64,000 nucleotides of DNA from Phaeosaccion multiseriatum (taxonomy: Eukaryota; Ochrophyta, other classes): positions 3,038,001-3,102,000 of the forward strand of contig OZ218957.1 in NCBI GenBank assembly GCA_965112735.1, in the 5' to 3' direction. The translations under genes were made by a program, and so were the position numbers. Shown in pieces: positions 32,983-42,002 of this stretch. The notes beneath the pieces were generated by a model. It saw only the letters and a list, made by a program, of their open reading frames with translations, was not told the origin of the DNA and did no database searches. Every line of letters starts with the position of its first letter. The stretch's first letter is position 1.

Positions 32983-35717
32983 ATGAGAGGTTCGAAGAAA
33001 AACGGCAAAAAGCGACCTCGATCTCCTTCCACCTTGCGCAAGAACAGTGAGGATGGCGAGTCAGTGGTTACCTCCGCACTCACCTCGCTGTCTCGTTACA
33101 GTACTAACCCCAAGAGAAGCAGCCGGTTCCTCCATCACTGCCCCCCCCAGCAGTTTGGGGGGGGTGGGGCGAGGGCATGCCTCTACCCAACATTCAGTTT
33201 TCAGGAGGAAGCGTGCGAGGCGGAGACGCACCACGTTGAGTATGAGTTTTGCCTCGAGAACTCGTCGGAGTCCGACTGCGACTCTGTCCGGGAGGACTTC
33301 TTCAGCTCGTCCATCTTTGACAGTGACTACGGCATCAGCAGCAGGGCGGCAGAGGCACAGGCTGCCGCCGCCGTAGCAGCAGCAGCAGCAGCATCCGCCG
33401 CCGCCGCCGCAGCAACCGCTTCTACCGGGGCTCCTGATGGAGAGTTTGGTTCAGCCCAAAGGCGGAGGCGGTCATCATCTTACTCTGCCGGGGACGGAGA
33501 GTTCAGTTCCTCCTCCTCGACCATGGCCGCGAGGTGGATTGGCAGGCTCCTCTCCAGGTGTGACAACTCTTCCTCAAGTAGTGCCGTGGGGTTCGAAAGC
33601 AACGTCAGCCGGCCCTTGTCGTGGAGTGGTGGCAGTGTCTCTGCCGGGGGGGGGCACGCGAGCAATGTCCCTTGCCATGAGGAGTGCGTGAGGCGGAATG
33701 GTGGTGGTGGTGGGGCTGGTGGCGGCGCTGGCACGACGGAGCAGCCCCCCCTCATGGACATGAACACACGAAGAAAGAAGTGAGTGCGTGCGTGGGTGCG
33801 GGGATGCGGGGGTGGGTGGATGGGTGGGTGACAGAGGGGGGTGTTCGTTCGCTCTCCTCGGGTGCCAAGTCTCGGCTTAGTGTGTGCGGTGATGGTGGTG
33901 ATGGTGGTGGTGGTGGTCGGTTGAATGCAATGGGCCTCTTTTTTATAGTCAGGCGCTTGCTCGGAGGTTGGAGATGATTCGCTCGCTCCCTCTCCTCCCC
34001 TTTGCTTGCTTGTTTTGTTCTCTGGCTCGACTCGCCCCTCCACCTGTGTGACTTGTGTGGCTTGCATGCGTCGCCTCTGTGGCCTCCCTGGCCACCATTT
34101 GATCATTCTGTGGTGCTTTGCTCTTACCTTACCTTACCTGTACTCTTTCCCCTTTACACCACCCCCACCCCGGTGCAGCGACGAGGCGTCATTCAGGGCC
34201 GTGCTGAAGGCTGGGCTGGACGTTACAAAGATGGATGTAACCGAAATGTGGTCCACCAAAGAAAAGAAGACCAGAGACCGCAAATCCTTCAAGTGGCTGG
34301 GCATCAAAAAGCTGTTCCGCAAGCTCACCCGCAAGGGTCTCGGCCCGGACTACCACGGCCTCGTCACGCTCTTCCTGTCGGAGGACTTGTCACACCTGTG
34401 CTGGAGCAGACCGGGCAAGGCAGACCTTGTCTTTGATGCGCACCATTCCATCCCGGTCAAGCAGATCACGCACATTCGGCTCGGCCACCCCGGCCCCACG
34501 AGCATCTGCATCTACACACGCGGGTGCGTTACGTTGCTTTGCACTTGCACTCCCACACACTGTGTGTTGCTGCTGTATCACCAACTGCTGCTGCTGCTGC
34601 GAATGAGTGTGGGGTCTTGGCAGCCCCCTTTCATCGTGTTAGGGCACTCAACTCATTCGGAGGGGGCAGGGAGAGTACGTCAAACACTCACGGCATTGCG
34701 TTTGCGGCGCTTTTGACAATGGATGTCCCTAATCACTCGCCTGTCCCTCTCCTCCTTGCCTCCTCCTTCTACCCCTCCTCCTCCTCCACCACCACCACCA
34801 CCATCACCACCACCGCCACCGCCACCACGACCACCCCCTCCTCCTCTTCCTGCTGCTGCCTGTCTCGTCCGATTTCACCGCAGAGCTTTGACTTTTGCGT
34901 TCGAGGTGGATAGCGAGGCAGGATTCGACCTCATCACGCACGGCTTCTCCTTGCTCTATCCCCAAGCCCTCAGAATGGTAGGAAAGAATGACTGCACGAG
35001 CGAACGAATGACTGACTGACTGGCTGACTGACTGGACGAACGAAGAAGCCGAGGGGCTTGTTCTTGCAACCCCTTGCCGTTCTTTCCGATACGCTCTCCC
35101 TCCTCCTCTGGAGCGAGGCACACACTCAAACCACACTCACCCCCTCACCCCCTCCCTCCCTTGCCTCTCTGCTTTCTCTCCCCTCCCCGCCCCTCCTCCT
35201 TCCCCACTTCTGTGACGTGTCTCGCGTCTCGCTCTCTTGATAGGGTATGGTATTGGACCTCGATCGTGTCAAGACCACAGTGAAACCGCAGCCCCGTCGC
35301 CGCAAGTCGAGTTGCCGCCGCCGCCGTCGGAGTCGGAAGAAGAAGTCGGGCCGTAGCAGCGTGTCCGGCACCAAGGGAAGCAACTTGGCATCGGAGTGGC
35401 AGGAGGAGGAGGGGGAGGAGAAGGGGGGGGGGGATGATGGCCTTGAGGAGTACGAGAAGGAGGAGAAGGAGGACGACGAGGCCCAGGCGAAGGTGGAGAG
35501 GAAGACGAGGGGCTACCGTACCGGTGGTGTTGACGAGAGAAAGGAGGCGGGTGGTGGTGGGCGGCGGCAGCAGCGGCGGCAGCAGCGGCGGCAGCAGCGG
35601 CGGCAGCAGGAGACCCACACTCACAAATGGGCGGATGTATTATTGTTTGGGAAGGGAGGGCCCGCCAAGCCCCTGTGGGAGGGGCGGCAACCACGAACAC
35701 GGGCGCTCGTGTCATGA
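32983..35717 (+). CDS. PH-like domain protein of unknown function
   Basis: Four exons: 32983-33779, 34179-34523, 34884-34977 and 35244-35717 (phases 2, 2, 0); 569 residues. The N-terminal 270 residues are low complexity: basic start (KKNGKKRPRSP), poly-Ala, poly-Ser and poly-Gly. Exons 2-4 encode a PH-like fold at about residues 305-420: FKWLGIKKLFRKL, HGLVTLFLSEDLSHLCW, IPVKQITHIRLG, ALTFAFEV and a final helix around FDLITHGFSLLYP. PH domains of this kind bind phosphoinositides or protein partners at membranes. No catalytic domain follows; the C-terminus is Arg/Lys-rich (RRRKSSCRRRRRSRKKK), then Glu-, Gly- and Gln-rich. I infer a membrane- or cytoskeleton-associated adaptor. The donor of exon 1, GTGAGTGCGTGCGTGGGTGCGG, runs directly into a G/T repeat. 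Intron 2 contains a dispersed-word copy (34575-34585). Confidence 0.75.
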
Positions 35718-35735
35718 GAGGGGATGACACGAGCG
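35704..35735. other. Hairpin at the stop codon of the PH-like gene
   Basis: CGCTCGTGTCAT (35704-35715) pairs with ATGACACGAGCG (35724-35735), a 12-bp stem with an 8-nt loop. The TGA stop is at 35715-35717, at the top of the left stem. It may be an mRNA 3' structure; no T-run follows. Confidence 0.7.
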
Positions 35736-36684
35736 TGGGCGTGCGTGCATGCGTACGTGCGTGCGTGCGTGCGTGCGTGCTTGTGTGTGTATGCGCGCGC
35801 TGGGGAGGCGCTTCCTAATTAATGTCGACTATGGGATGCTCCACACAATGGCGTGGGAGTTGGAGGGGGGAGGGGAGGACATGATGAGTGCGCAGCGCAG
35901 CACGCAGTTTCGTGGGACATTGGAGGAGGAGGAGGAGGGAAGATATTGAGGGAGGAAGGCGGAGTATGGGGCGAGTTATGGGGTCAGAACAACAAATGGT
36001 TTTATTAGGTTTTGTTTTTGTTTTGTCTTAATTAAGTCTCCATATGAAGAGGAAGGAGGGCATATGGAGGGAGCGCAGTGGAAGGATTAGTGAATAGGTG
36101 GTTTTTGAATCGTACTTTAAAATAAAAATATAACGGTTTACGCCCCCCCCCCCCCCTCCCCTAGGACATGTTCAACTTCCCTTCTTACAATCGAGCTGCG
36201 TTTGGCGGGTCCGGCCCAATCAGGCCCAATCAGGCGGAGACGAGGAGACAGAAGAAGGGAAGAAGGGGGCTGCGGCTCCTCCCACGCTCTTCTGTACAGG
36301 AGCGAAGAGACTGCCCGTTTGATGTTCTCCAATCACTCACTTCTCTTGCTCGATGCTCGGTGCCAAGTACCACTACGAAAAGACGCATATCATCCCTGCT
36401 TACGTATGCTATATTACGATTCCAATTATCGAGCTACGGAACAAGTGAGACAGGTGGGGTATACATGGATAGGATAGTTTGAGTTTGAAGTGTCAGCCAT
36501 GATTGCAGCATGAACCTGCGAGCGATTTGTTGGACCACCAGACTTGCCTCTGAGACTCATCCTCACTGACCGAGCGGCTGACGATGACGCCACCCCTCAT
36601 GACCTCATCAACCCATTGGGCCTTTGATCTGTGATCGTCATCTCAACCTCCACGGCACCTCATCATGTTCATCTCCCCATCCTC
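35718..36684. other. Convergent intergenic region
   Basis: It begins with a (GTGC)n microsatellite at about 35745-35780, then G-rich sequence, then A/T-rich DNA (35990-36135) with AAAATAAAAATATAACG that looks like a 3' UTR/polyadenylation region, then a C-run at 36143-36156. The duplicated CCCAATCAGG near 36215-36235 is a small local repeat. Open frames around 36168-36480 show no family features, so no gene is called. Confidence 0.5.
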
Positions 36685-38310
36685 TCACTGGGCCCCTGAC
36701 CTCGATCTCCGAGGGGGGCCTGTACGTGTGCCCCCCGTCCCTCCCCTCTTCCTCCCGCTGCTGCCGCTGCTGCTAAAGTTGGCCGGGTCTGTCGTCTTCC
36801 TCGCAAGCCTCGCCTCCATCTCTTTCCTCGTGTCTGCCATGCTCATGGGCTTCTCAGCCTGCATATCGTCGTCGTCGTCCTCACTGGGCACATCGGGCAC
36901 TTCGATACCCGACGCCTGCTCCCAGGAGGGCGGCCGACCGGGGCCAGATACAGGGCTCGAGGCCGGGTCGTTGAGAGCAAGACGCCGGGAGTAGGCTGTG
37001 ATGACTTGAATGCTGCGCTGCTCAATCACGGACATAAAGTCCAGCATGTTGCTCTCGGTAATGCCTTGTACGGAGAGCATGGAGAGCAGCCCTTCGGGGC
37101 CCGACCGCTTGCTCACCCCTTCCTTGGCGGACATTTGTAGGAACTGATCGCACTGTATCTTGAAGAAAATGCTCTGTACACGCTTGGCAAGCTTCTCAGC
37201 GATGATCTGGCAGCTGGCCGCGCGTTGCTCCCAGTCGTCCCGGGCCTGCTGCTGCTCGCTTAGCTTCCTCTTGAGGTCGGCAATGGTGGCCACTCGCTGC
37301 TCCTCCTCCACCAACTGCTCGGCCTCGTAAGCCTTAATCTCCCTCTCGAGCTCCTCCGTCTTCTCCTGCGTCTGCTCCGTCTCCGTAATCACACTCTGAA
37401 TGTAGTTGAAGAGGCTAAAGTGCTCGTCCTCCTGCTTCATAAACACTGTCACGAGTCGATCCAAATCGTCGATGCCAGAGGCCGTCTTGAGCTTCCCAAA
37501 GGCCTCTTGGTACCATCGCTGTTTGTCCTCAATGGCGGCTCCATTGTCGTGCTCGGCCTTGAGCGACATCTCGAGCTGCTTGAGTTGGTTCTTCGCGGCT
37601 TCCTCTTCCGCTTGTGACATGGTGCCCGCGTACCCGACGTCGCTAAATTCCCCAACGGCCTTGCAAGCCTTCGTGGCTTCCAACATGGACTGCTCAAACT
37701 TTTCGTTCTGCTTTGCCACGTATTCGTCCAGCTCCGCACTCCGCTGTTCGTAGTCCTGCGTCTCGCAGCGATTCGACTCGGAAATCTCCTCAATGCCCTT
37801 CATCAAGTCTTCTCTCTCCTCGTTCAGCACGGCGGCTCTGTCCATGTAGGCAGCGATATCGTCCTGCAACAGCTTAATATCTGACTCGAACTTGGCATGC
37901 ACTCTGTCCGACGTTAGCCGCTTCTTTCGCATGTGATCGATCTCCCCCTTCTGCTTCATGTTCTCATTCACAATCTCGCTGTGCCGTATCAGCATCTTGT
38001 TCAGCCTCGCCTCCAAGATGCTCACCAGCTTCTTCTGATTTCGGTCCGCCTGCTTGGTAGGGTCCAGCCCATCTGCGCGACTGTGCGCGGGGTTCGCAGT
38101 GAAGCGGTGCAGGTTCAGAACGTCCACTGCCCCGGCCTTGGTCCGCACCCGAAAGGATTGAATGGCCTCGTCAACCTTCCTGATATCCTCATCAAGCTCC
38201 TCCGTCCGCCTCTGCTCGCTAACCATCTGCCGAGTGTACACATCTCCCTTCAGCTGGAGCATACCAATATGCTCCGTGATCTTCTTCTGCTCTTGCGTAT
38301 TCGTCACCAT
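36685..38310 (-). CDS. Outer dynein arm docking complex coiled-coil protein (CCDC63/ODAD1/DC2 type)
   Basis: A single exon of 541 residues. The protein is almost wholly coiled coil from residues 1 to about 460, then a disordered Ser/Pro/Asp and basic tail. The segment KLVSILEARLNKMLIRHSEI...ENMKQKGEIDHMRKKRL (about residues 93-135) is the pattern shared by CCDC63, CCDC114/ODAD1 and Chlamydomonas ODA1/DC2. These form the docking complex that fixes outer dynein arms on ciliary doublet microtubules every 24 nm. Other support is length, heptad pattern and a tail rich in Gly/Arg. It implies a motile flagellated stage. The start at 38310 (ATGGTGACGAATACG) is the first ATG; it is divergent from PYM with 289 bp between. 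I am sure of the coiled-coil class and fairly sure of the family. Confidence 0.8.
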   Translation of the reverse strand: MVTNTQEQKKITEHIGMLQLKGDVYTRQMVSEQRRTEELDEDIRKVDEAIQSFRVRTKAGAVDVLNLHRFTANPAHSRADGLDPTKQADRNQKKLVSILEARLNKMLIRHSEIVNENMKQKGEIDHMRKKRLTSDRVHAKFESDIKLLQDDIAAYMDRAAVLNEEREDLMKGIEEISESNRCETQDYEQRSAELDEYVAKQNEKFEQSMLEATKACKAVGEFSDVGYAGTMSQAEEEAAKNQLKQLEMSLKAEHDNGAAIEDKQRWYQEAFGKLKTASGIDDLDRLVTVFMKQEDEHFSLFNYIQSVITETEQTQEKTEELEREIKAYEAEQLVEEEQRVATIADLKRKLSEQQQARDDWEQRAASCQIIAEKLAKRVQSIFFKIQCDQFLQMSAKEGVSKRSGPEGLLSMLSVQGITESNMLDFMSVIEQRSIQVITAYSRRLALNDPASSPVSGPGRPPSWEQASGIEVPDVPSEDDDDDMQAEKPMSMADTRKEMEARLARKTTDPANFSSSGSSGRKRGGTGGTRTGPPRRSRSGAQ

Positions 38311-38599
38311 GGTTCCACAAAAAAAGGAGGCCTAGGCCTCGACCCACTCTCTTTCCTCTTCAAGGGGGGAGGGCTCCGCGTCCGCTGCTGGGAGGCACCA
38401 CGCCTCTTGCCGTGAGCGGGCCAGAAATAAGCAGTCGGCCGCCGGCCAAACTGTGCTCCCTTCTTGGCGTTTCGATTTTCCAACAGATGGCGCCTGAATT
38501 CCATGTGCAGAACTTCTCTCTCTATAGATGGCACTTAAAGGGTGTTTTAGCTCTCCCGAGCCTTCTCTGTGGCTCCCTGTGGTTCCCTCTCTGCTTCTG
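38311..38599. promoter_or_regulatory. Bidirectional promoter of docking protein and PYM
   Basis: Only 289 bp separate the two start codons, so the promoters must overlap. There is no clear TATA box. Confidence 0.45.
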
Positions 38600-39696
38600 A
38601 TGGCCGCGTACCAGCAGCGTGTGCGCCACGGAGGAAGTGAAAGTGGCAGCGGCAGTCGGGGAAGAGGCGGAGGACGAGGCGGGCGAGGAGGAGGGATGGG
38701 CAGGGGTCTGGGAGGGCGAGAGGGAGCGGCTGGAAACAATAGGGAAGCAAGGGGGCACCAGGAAAAGCTCCCGGATGGCGCAGAGGTGCGACCCAACGGG
38801 GATATAGTTATCCCCGCTTCGCAGAGAGCTGACGGCACGTGGAGGAAGGAGAGGAAGGTCCGGTCGGGCTATAGGGCGCCGGACGAGATTGCCAAGTACG
38901 ATGTGCATGCTGCGAGGGTACGTGTAGGTTTTTTCTTCTTCTTGAGATTCGGAAGTATCGAAGGAAGAGTGACGGGGCCAGCAATACCTTTTGAAACACT
39001 CACTGACTTGGCCTTGACTGTACGAGGGCAGGAGGAGTGAGAGGATCAGCAGCCTTTGCTTGTTGTGATTGCTATGGCCATACGTGCTGCCCCCCTCTGC
39101 TCCACGTATTGCCATGTTTCCGCTCCTTTTCGGGCGAGTTTTCCCAACAGGAAGCACAGCGAATTGTGTGCTCGTGTTTACGGTGGTGTGGCACTGACTC
39201 TGTCGCCTTGTTGTGGAATGCTTGTCATCGCCTTTGACCGACCTTCTATCCGCCTCGGGGTGCTCACGCGCGGACACAACAGGCTAGAAGAGAGCAGGCA
39301 AGGGCCCAGCTGGGGCAGCAGCAGCAGCAGGAGCAGAAGCAAGAGCAAGAGCAGGGGCAGGATTTGGTACCCTCGATTGCAAACCTACGCCTTGGACCAA
39401 GCTCCTCCACCGACAGCAGTAAGAAGAACAGCGATGCTGGCCCTTGCCCGAAGCCTGCCATCAAAGAGAATGAGAAGAGCTCCCGCTATGCTGACCTCGA
39501 GTCAGAGGTGCGCGACTTGGTGCACGCCTTGTCAACAAAGCTGGAAGCGATGTCACAGATGGCAGCGAAGGAAGCGAATGGAGGAGGTGCTCGTCGATCC
39601 GATGCGGAGGGAGAGCGTCTGCGGCGACGAGCAGAGCTGGTGCGACAGCTCGTGACCATGCAGGGCGATGAGGCCGGGGGCGGAGAAGGTCGGTAA
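38600..39696 (+). CDS. PYM1: Partner of Y14 and Mago (PYM/WIBG)
   Basis: Two exons, 38600-38917 and 39283-39696; the intron is phase 0 with GTACGT donor and CAACAG acceptor; 243 residues. PYM disassembles exon-junction complexes by binding the Mago-Y14 dimer and also contacts the small ribosomal subunit. The Mago-binding N-terminal motif is clear: DIVIPASQRADGTWRKERKV (about residues 70-89) followed by RSGYRAPDEIAKYD. A Gly/Arg (RGG-like) stretch precedes it at about 16-40. Exon 2 encodes a Gln/Glu-rich linker and a C-terminal helical region (LESEVRDLVHALSTKLEAM, then RRRAELVRQL) typical of PYM's C-terminus. The ATG at 38600 follows a TTCTG context; an in-frame ATG at 38528 would add 24 residues with no similarity. 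Confidence 0.87.
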
Positions 39697-39756
39697 ACAA
39701 CGAGCGGGGGCGGAGCACAGAGCGCATTCGCCACAACCTCTGCGTTCTGTGTGTGG

Positions 39757-40783
39757 ATGGAACGTGACCAGAGGACCAGCGAGGCAGCGAGGCATCGAGG
39801 CAAGCGAGGGGAGAAGGCCAAGCGCACGAGGAAGCCAACGTCAGGAGGGTTGGACTGGGTGGAGGTGCTGCAGCCATCGCCATCGCCGTTACCGCATCAT
39901 CCAATGGCGTCCCAGGGCCCGAGGCGGACGCTGGTAGAGGTGAAGAGAGCGCTGCTTCGGCCTCGCAAGAAGCTCAAGCCTGCGCTGCGGCCATCCAGTA
40001 TGATCCCAGCAAGCAAGTGGAGCATTCTCAGAGGAGACAAAGTAGAGGTCATTAATGGGCCGTGCGAGGGCTAGAAGGGAACGGTGAAGGACGTCATTCG
40101 GTGAGTGGACTGGGCGATGCTGCCCTGGGTGGGGCTGGGCTTGGGGAGGAAGGGTGATGCTTCCAGGAGCAGCAGTAGTAGGGTGGGGTGAGAGTGCTCT
40201 ACTTTAAGGGTACCTCTCTCCCTCTTTGTCTCTCTCTCGCTCACTCACTAAACTGATCAATCCATTTTCTCTCAGTTCCTCCCGCTGCCCTGCGATGGGA
40301 CTGGGCTTAGGGAAGACGAGTTATGCTTCCAGGAGCAGCAGTAGGAGGGTGAGGGATGCCCTCTCTGTCTTTCTCTCTCTCTCTCTCTCACTCACTCACT
40401 CATTCACCCATCGGTCCCTCTCCATGCCTCTCACGTCTCTCTTCTCTCTCTTCTCTCTCTTCTCTCTCTTCTCTCCGTCTCTCTCTCTCTTTCCGTATCT
40501 CTGTCCTCCCCCCCCCCCCCCTCTCTCTCTCTCCATCTCTCTTCTCTCCCTCTCTCTCCCCGGGCTCTCTCCCTCGTCACATGCTCACATACCCATCCAT
40601 CCTGTCGCGGGGAGACAGGTGCGCGTGTCGAAGCGCTCAGGGGCAGTTATTCCGCGTCCGGCCATTCTGCGAGAACGCCGCAACCCCAGGCCTATGCAAG
40701 TGGGGCCCAAAGACACGGCCAAGGAGGATGTGGAGAAGGTCACCTTCAAGGGCCTGGACAGCTTCGGGAAGGAGATTCGGTGA
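39757..40783 (+). CDS. Mitochondrial ribosomal protein uL24m, interrupted by in-frame TAG
   Basis: Best seen in two parts. Part 1 (39757-40100) has a basic N-terminus (RPRKKLKPALRP) and a KOW motif, SILRGDKVEVINGPCEG, then TAG at 40072-40074, then KGTVKDVIR. The stop falls where the KOW lysine is expected. Part 2 (40619-40783) matches the C-terminal signature of the family: VRVSKRSGAVIPRP, VGPKDTAKEDV, then stop. uL24 binds 23S-type rRNA at the polypeptide exit side; the mitochondrial form has this longer C-terminus. The two parts are not in compatible phase across a single intron. A candidate middle exon of 73 nt (40276-40348, CAG acceptor, GTGAGG donor) would restore phase but shows no uL24 similarity, and the usual middle of about 60 residues is not found. 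So the gene is either damaged (pseudogene), has a stop suppressed by recoding, or contains sequence errors. Only 60 bp separate it from the PYM stop. Confidence 0.65.
40119..40350. repeat. Duplicated ~67-bp segment in uL24m intron region
   Basis: 40119-40185 and 40284-40350 are imperfect direct copies (GCTGCCCTG start, GATGCTTCCAGGAGCAGCAG or TATGCTTCCAGGAGCAGCAG core, GTAG...AGGGTG end). The second copy coincides with the candidate 73-nt exon. Confidence 0.8.
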
Positions 40784-40853
40784 CGGCAGAGTGCCGTCCA
40801 GAGATGATGATGCTGATGATGATGGCACAGGGTATAAGCGTTTGTGGTGTGAG

Positions 40854-40885
<32 letters not shown>

Positions 40886-42002
40886 CCGGCTTTCGGCTTT
40901 CTTGTGGTGTGGGGAGAGAGAGGGAGCGAGCCCTGGTGTCCAGGCACGGACAAACCTGCATACTTGCTTTAGGGGGAGGAGCCAAATCAGATCAGTCGCC
41001 AGTGGGGAAACAAGTGGCTTGGCCTGCGCTGAAGCGTTTCGTTCGTTCTTCCGTCCCGAGTAGGGCGGGTGGGCCCGCCTGTCTGTCCGCCCGCCCCCAC
41101 GCAGGAGCACGACACAACGACTCGGCACTCGGCAGCGAGCAGCACACCGTGGGAGGGGGGGTGGCGAAGGAGTGACGTAGCACCACCCCTACTCTTGTCT
41201 TCCTCTCGTCTTATCGTAGGGGCTGGGGGAGGGGGGGGTGGCGTGTGTCTTGGGGCTTGAGGGATCGGCGATCCGGCGATGGACACTTGCCCCACCCACA
41301 GATGGATTGATAAATCGATCGATCAGATGGGGCACTGGGTAGGCGGGACCGTACCCGTCATGATTCCTCTACACGCTGGTGGTGTAGGGGGTGCTGTTGG
41401 CAGGGGAGACAGTTCATGACCTGATCAGTGTAAAATGGATTGGATAGATATCGTAAGTCAGTAAAATCCCGCGTAACGTCTCCTTCTCTTCGATCTCTCT
41501 TCTGTCCGATATATCTGTCCCTCTCTTTCCTGTCCTAAAGAAGTAGTACTACTGCGTGCTTCGCCATGGAGCAGTACGGCTCATTTGACCTGTCGGAAGC
41601 TCGTCAGTCGGGTGTTGGGGGTGGGGGGGTTCCAACAACATTCGGGGCGCTCGCTCTTGGTGCCACTGCACAAAGATCCATGTCCGCGATATCGGTGAGG
41701 CGCACAGGAAGGAGCACAGGCAGGGATTGTGCCAAGGGGAGAAGGTGGATGGCAGTTGAATGTTTCTCTTCCGCGTGGGTGCGTTTCGAAGTGGTTTCTC
41801 ACGTTGCTCTGCTCAATTTGGCGTGTGTTCATGTTGCTCTGCTCCAGAAACGGTGGAAAGAGGAGCGTGCAGGCACCGGGGAACATGGATTGTGCGAGCA
41901 ACATGATTCCTGCGAGGGAGGGAGAAGGAGGCTCCTCACTTTCCAACTCACTCCCCAAAAAAGCCTCCAGCACTCTCCTTCTTCCAATCCCTCCTCAATA
42001 CC
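40784..42002. other. Intergenic region with possible small upstream exon
   Basis: It holds a (CA)n tract (40855-40880) and a TGATAAATCGATCGATCAGATGG palindromic stretch near 41304-41330. At 41566-41700 a well-placed ATG (TTCGCCATGG) opens MEQYGSFDLSEARQ and reads to a GTGAGG donor-like site. It could be a small separate gene or an upstream ORF or exon of the gene at 42003, but no family or continuation could be fixed. Confidence 0.35.

Larger units (their letters stand above)
544..34585. repeat. Dispersed GTTGGTGATAC word (about 12 copies)
   Basis: Copies (either strand): 544-554, 3389-3399, 3694-3704, 4649-4659, 5238-5247 (10 of 11), 8285-8295, 9743-9753 (one mismatch), 10785-10795, 11433-11443, 14775-14785, 29721-29730 (partial) and 34575-34585. 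Most sit inside CAG/CTG triplet runs. Within genes they are read as AVGDTAA, QQLVIQQ, AVSPTAA and similar, in several frames; others are in introns or between genes. Confidence 0.85.

Noticed and set aside
36168-36482. Plus-strand frame between the PH-like gene and the docking gene
   Set aside because: No similarity, no splice support and A/T-rich, 3' UTR-like surroundings.
41280-41340. Possible small nuclear RNA around the CGATCGATCAG palindrome
   Set aside because: No U1, U2, U5 or U6 core motifs and no tRNA-like boxes could be recognised.
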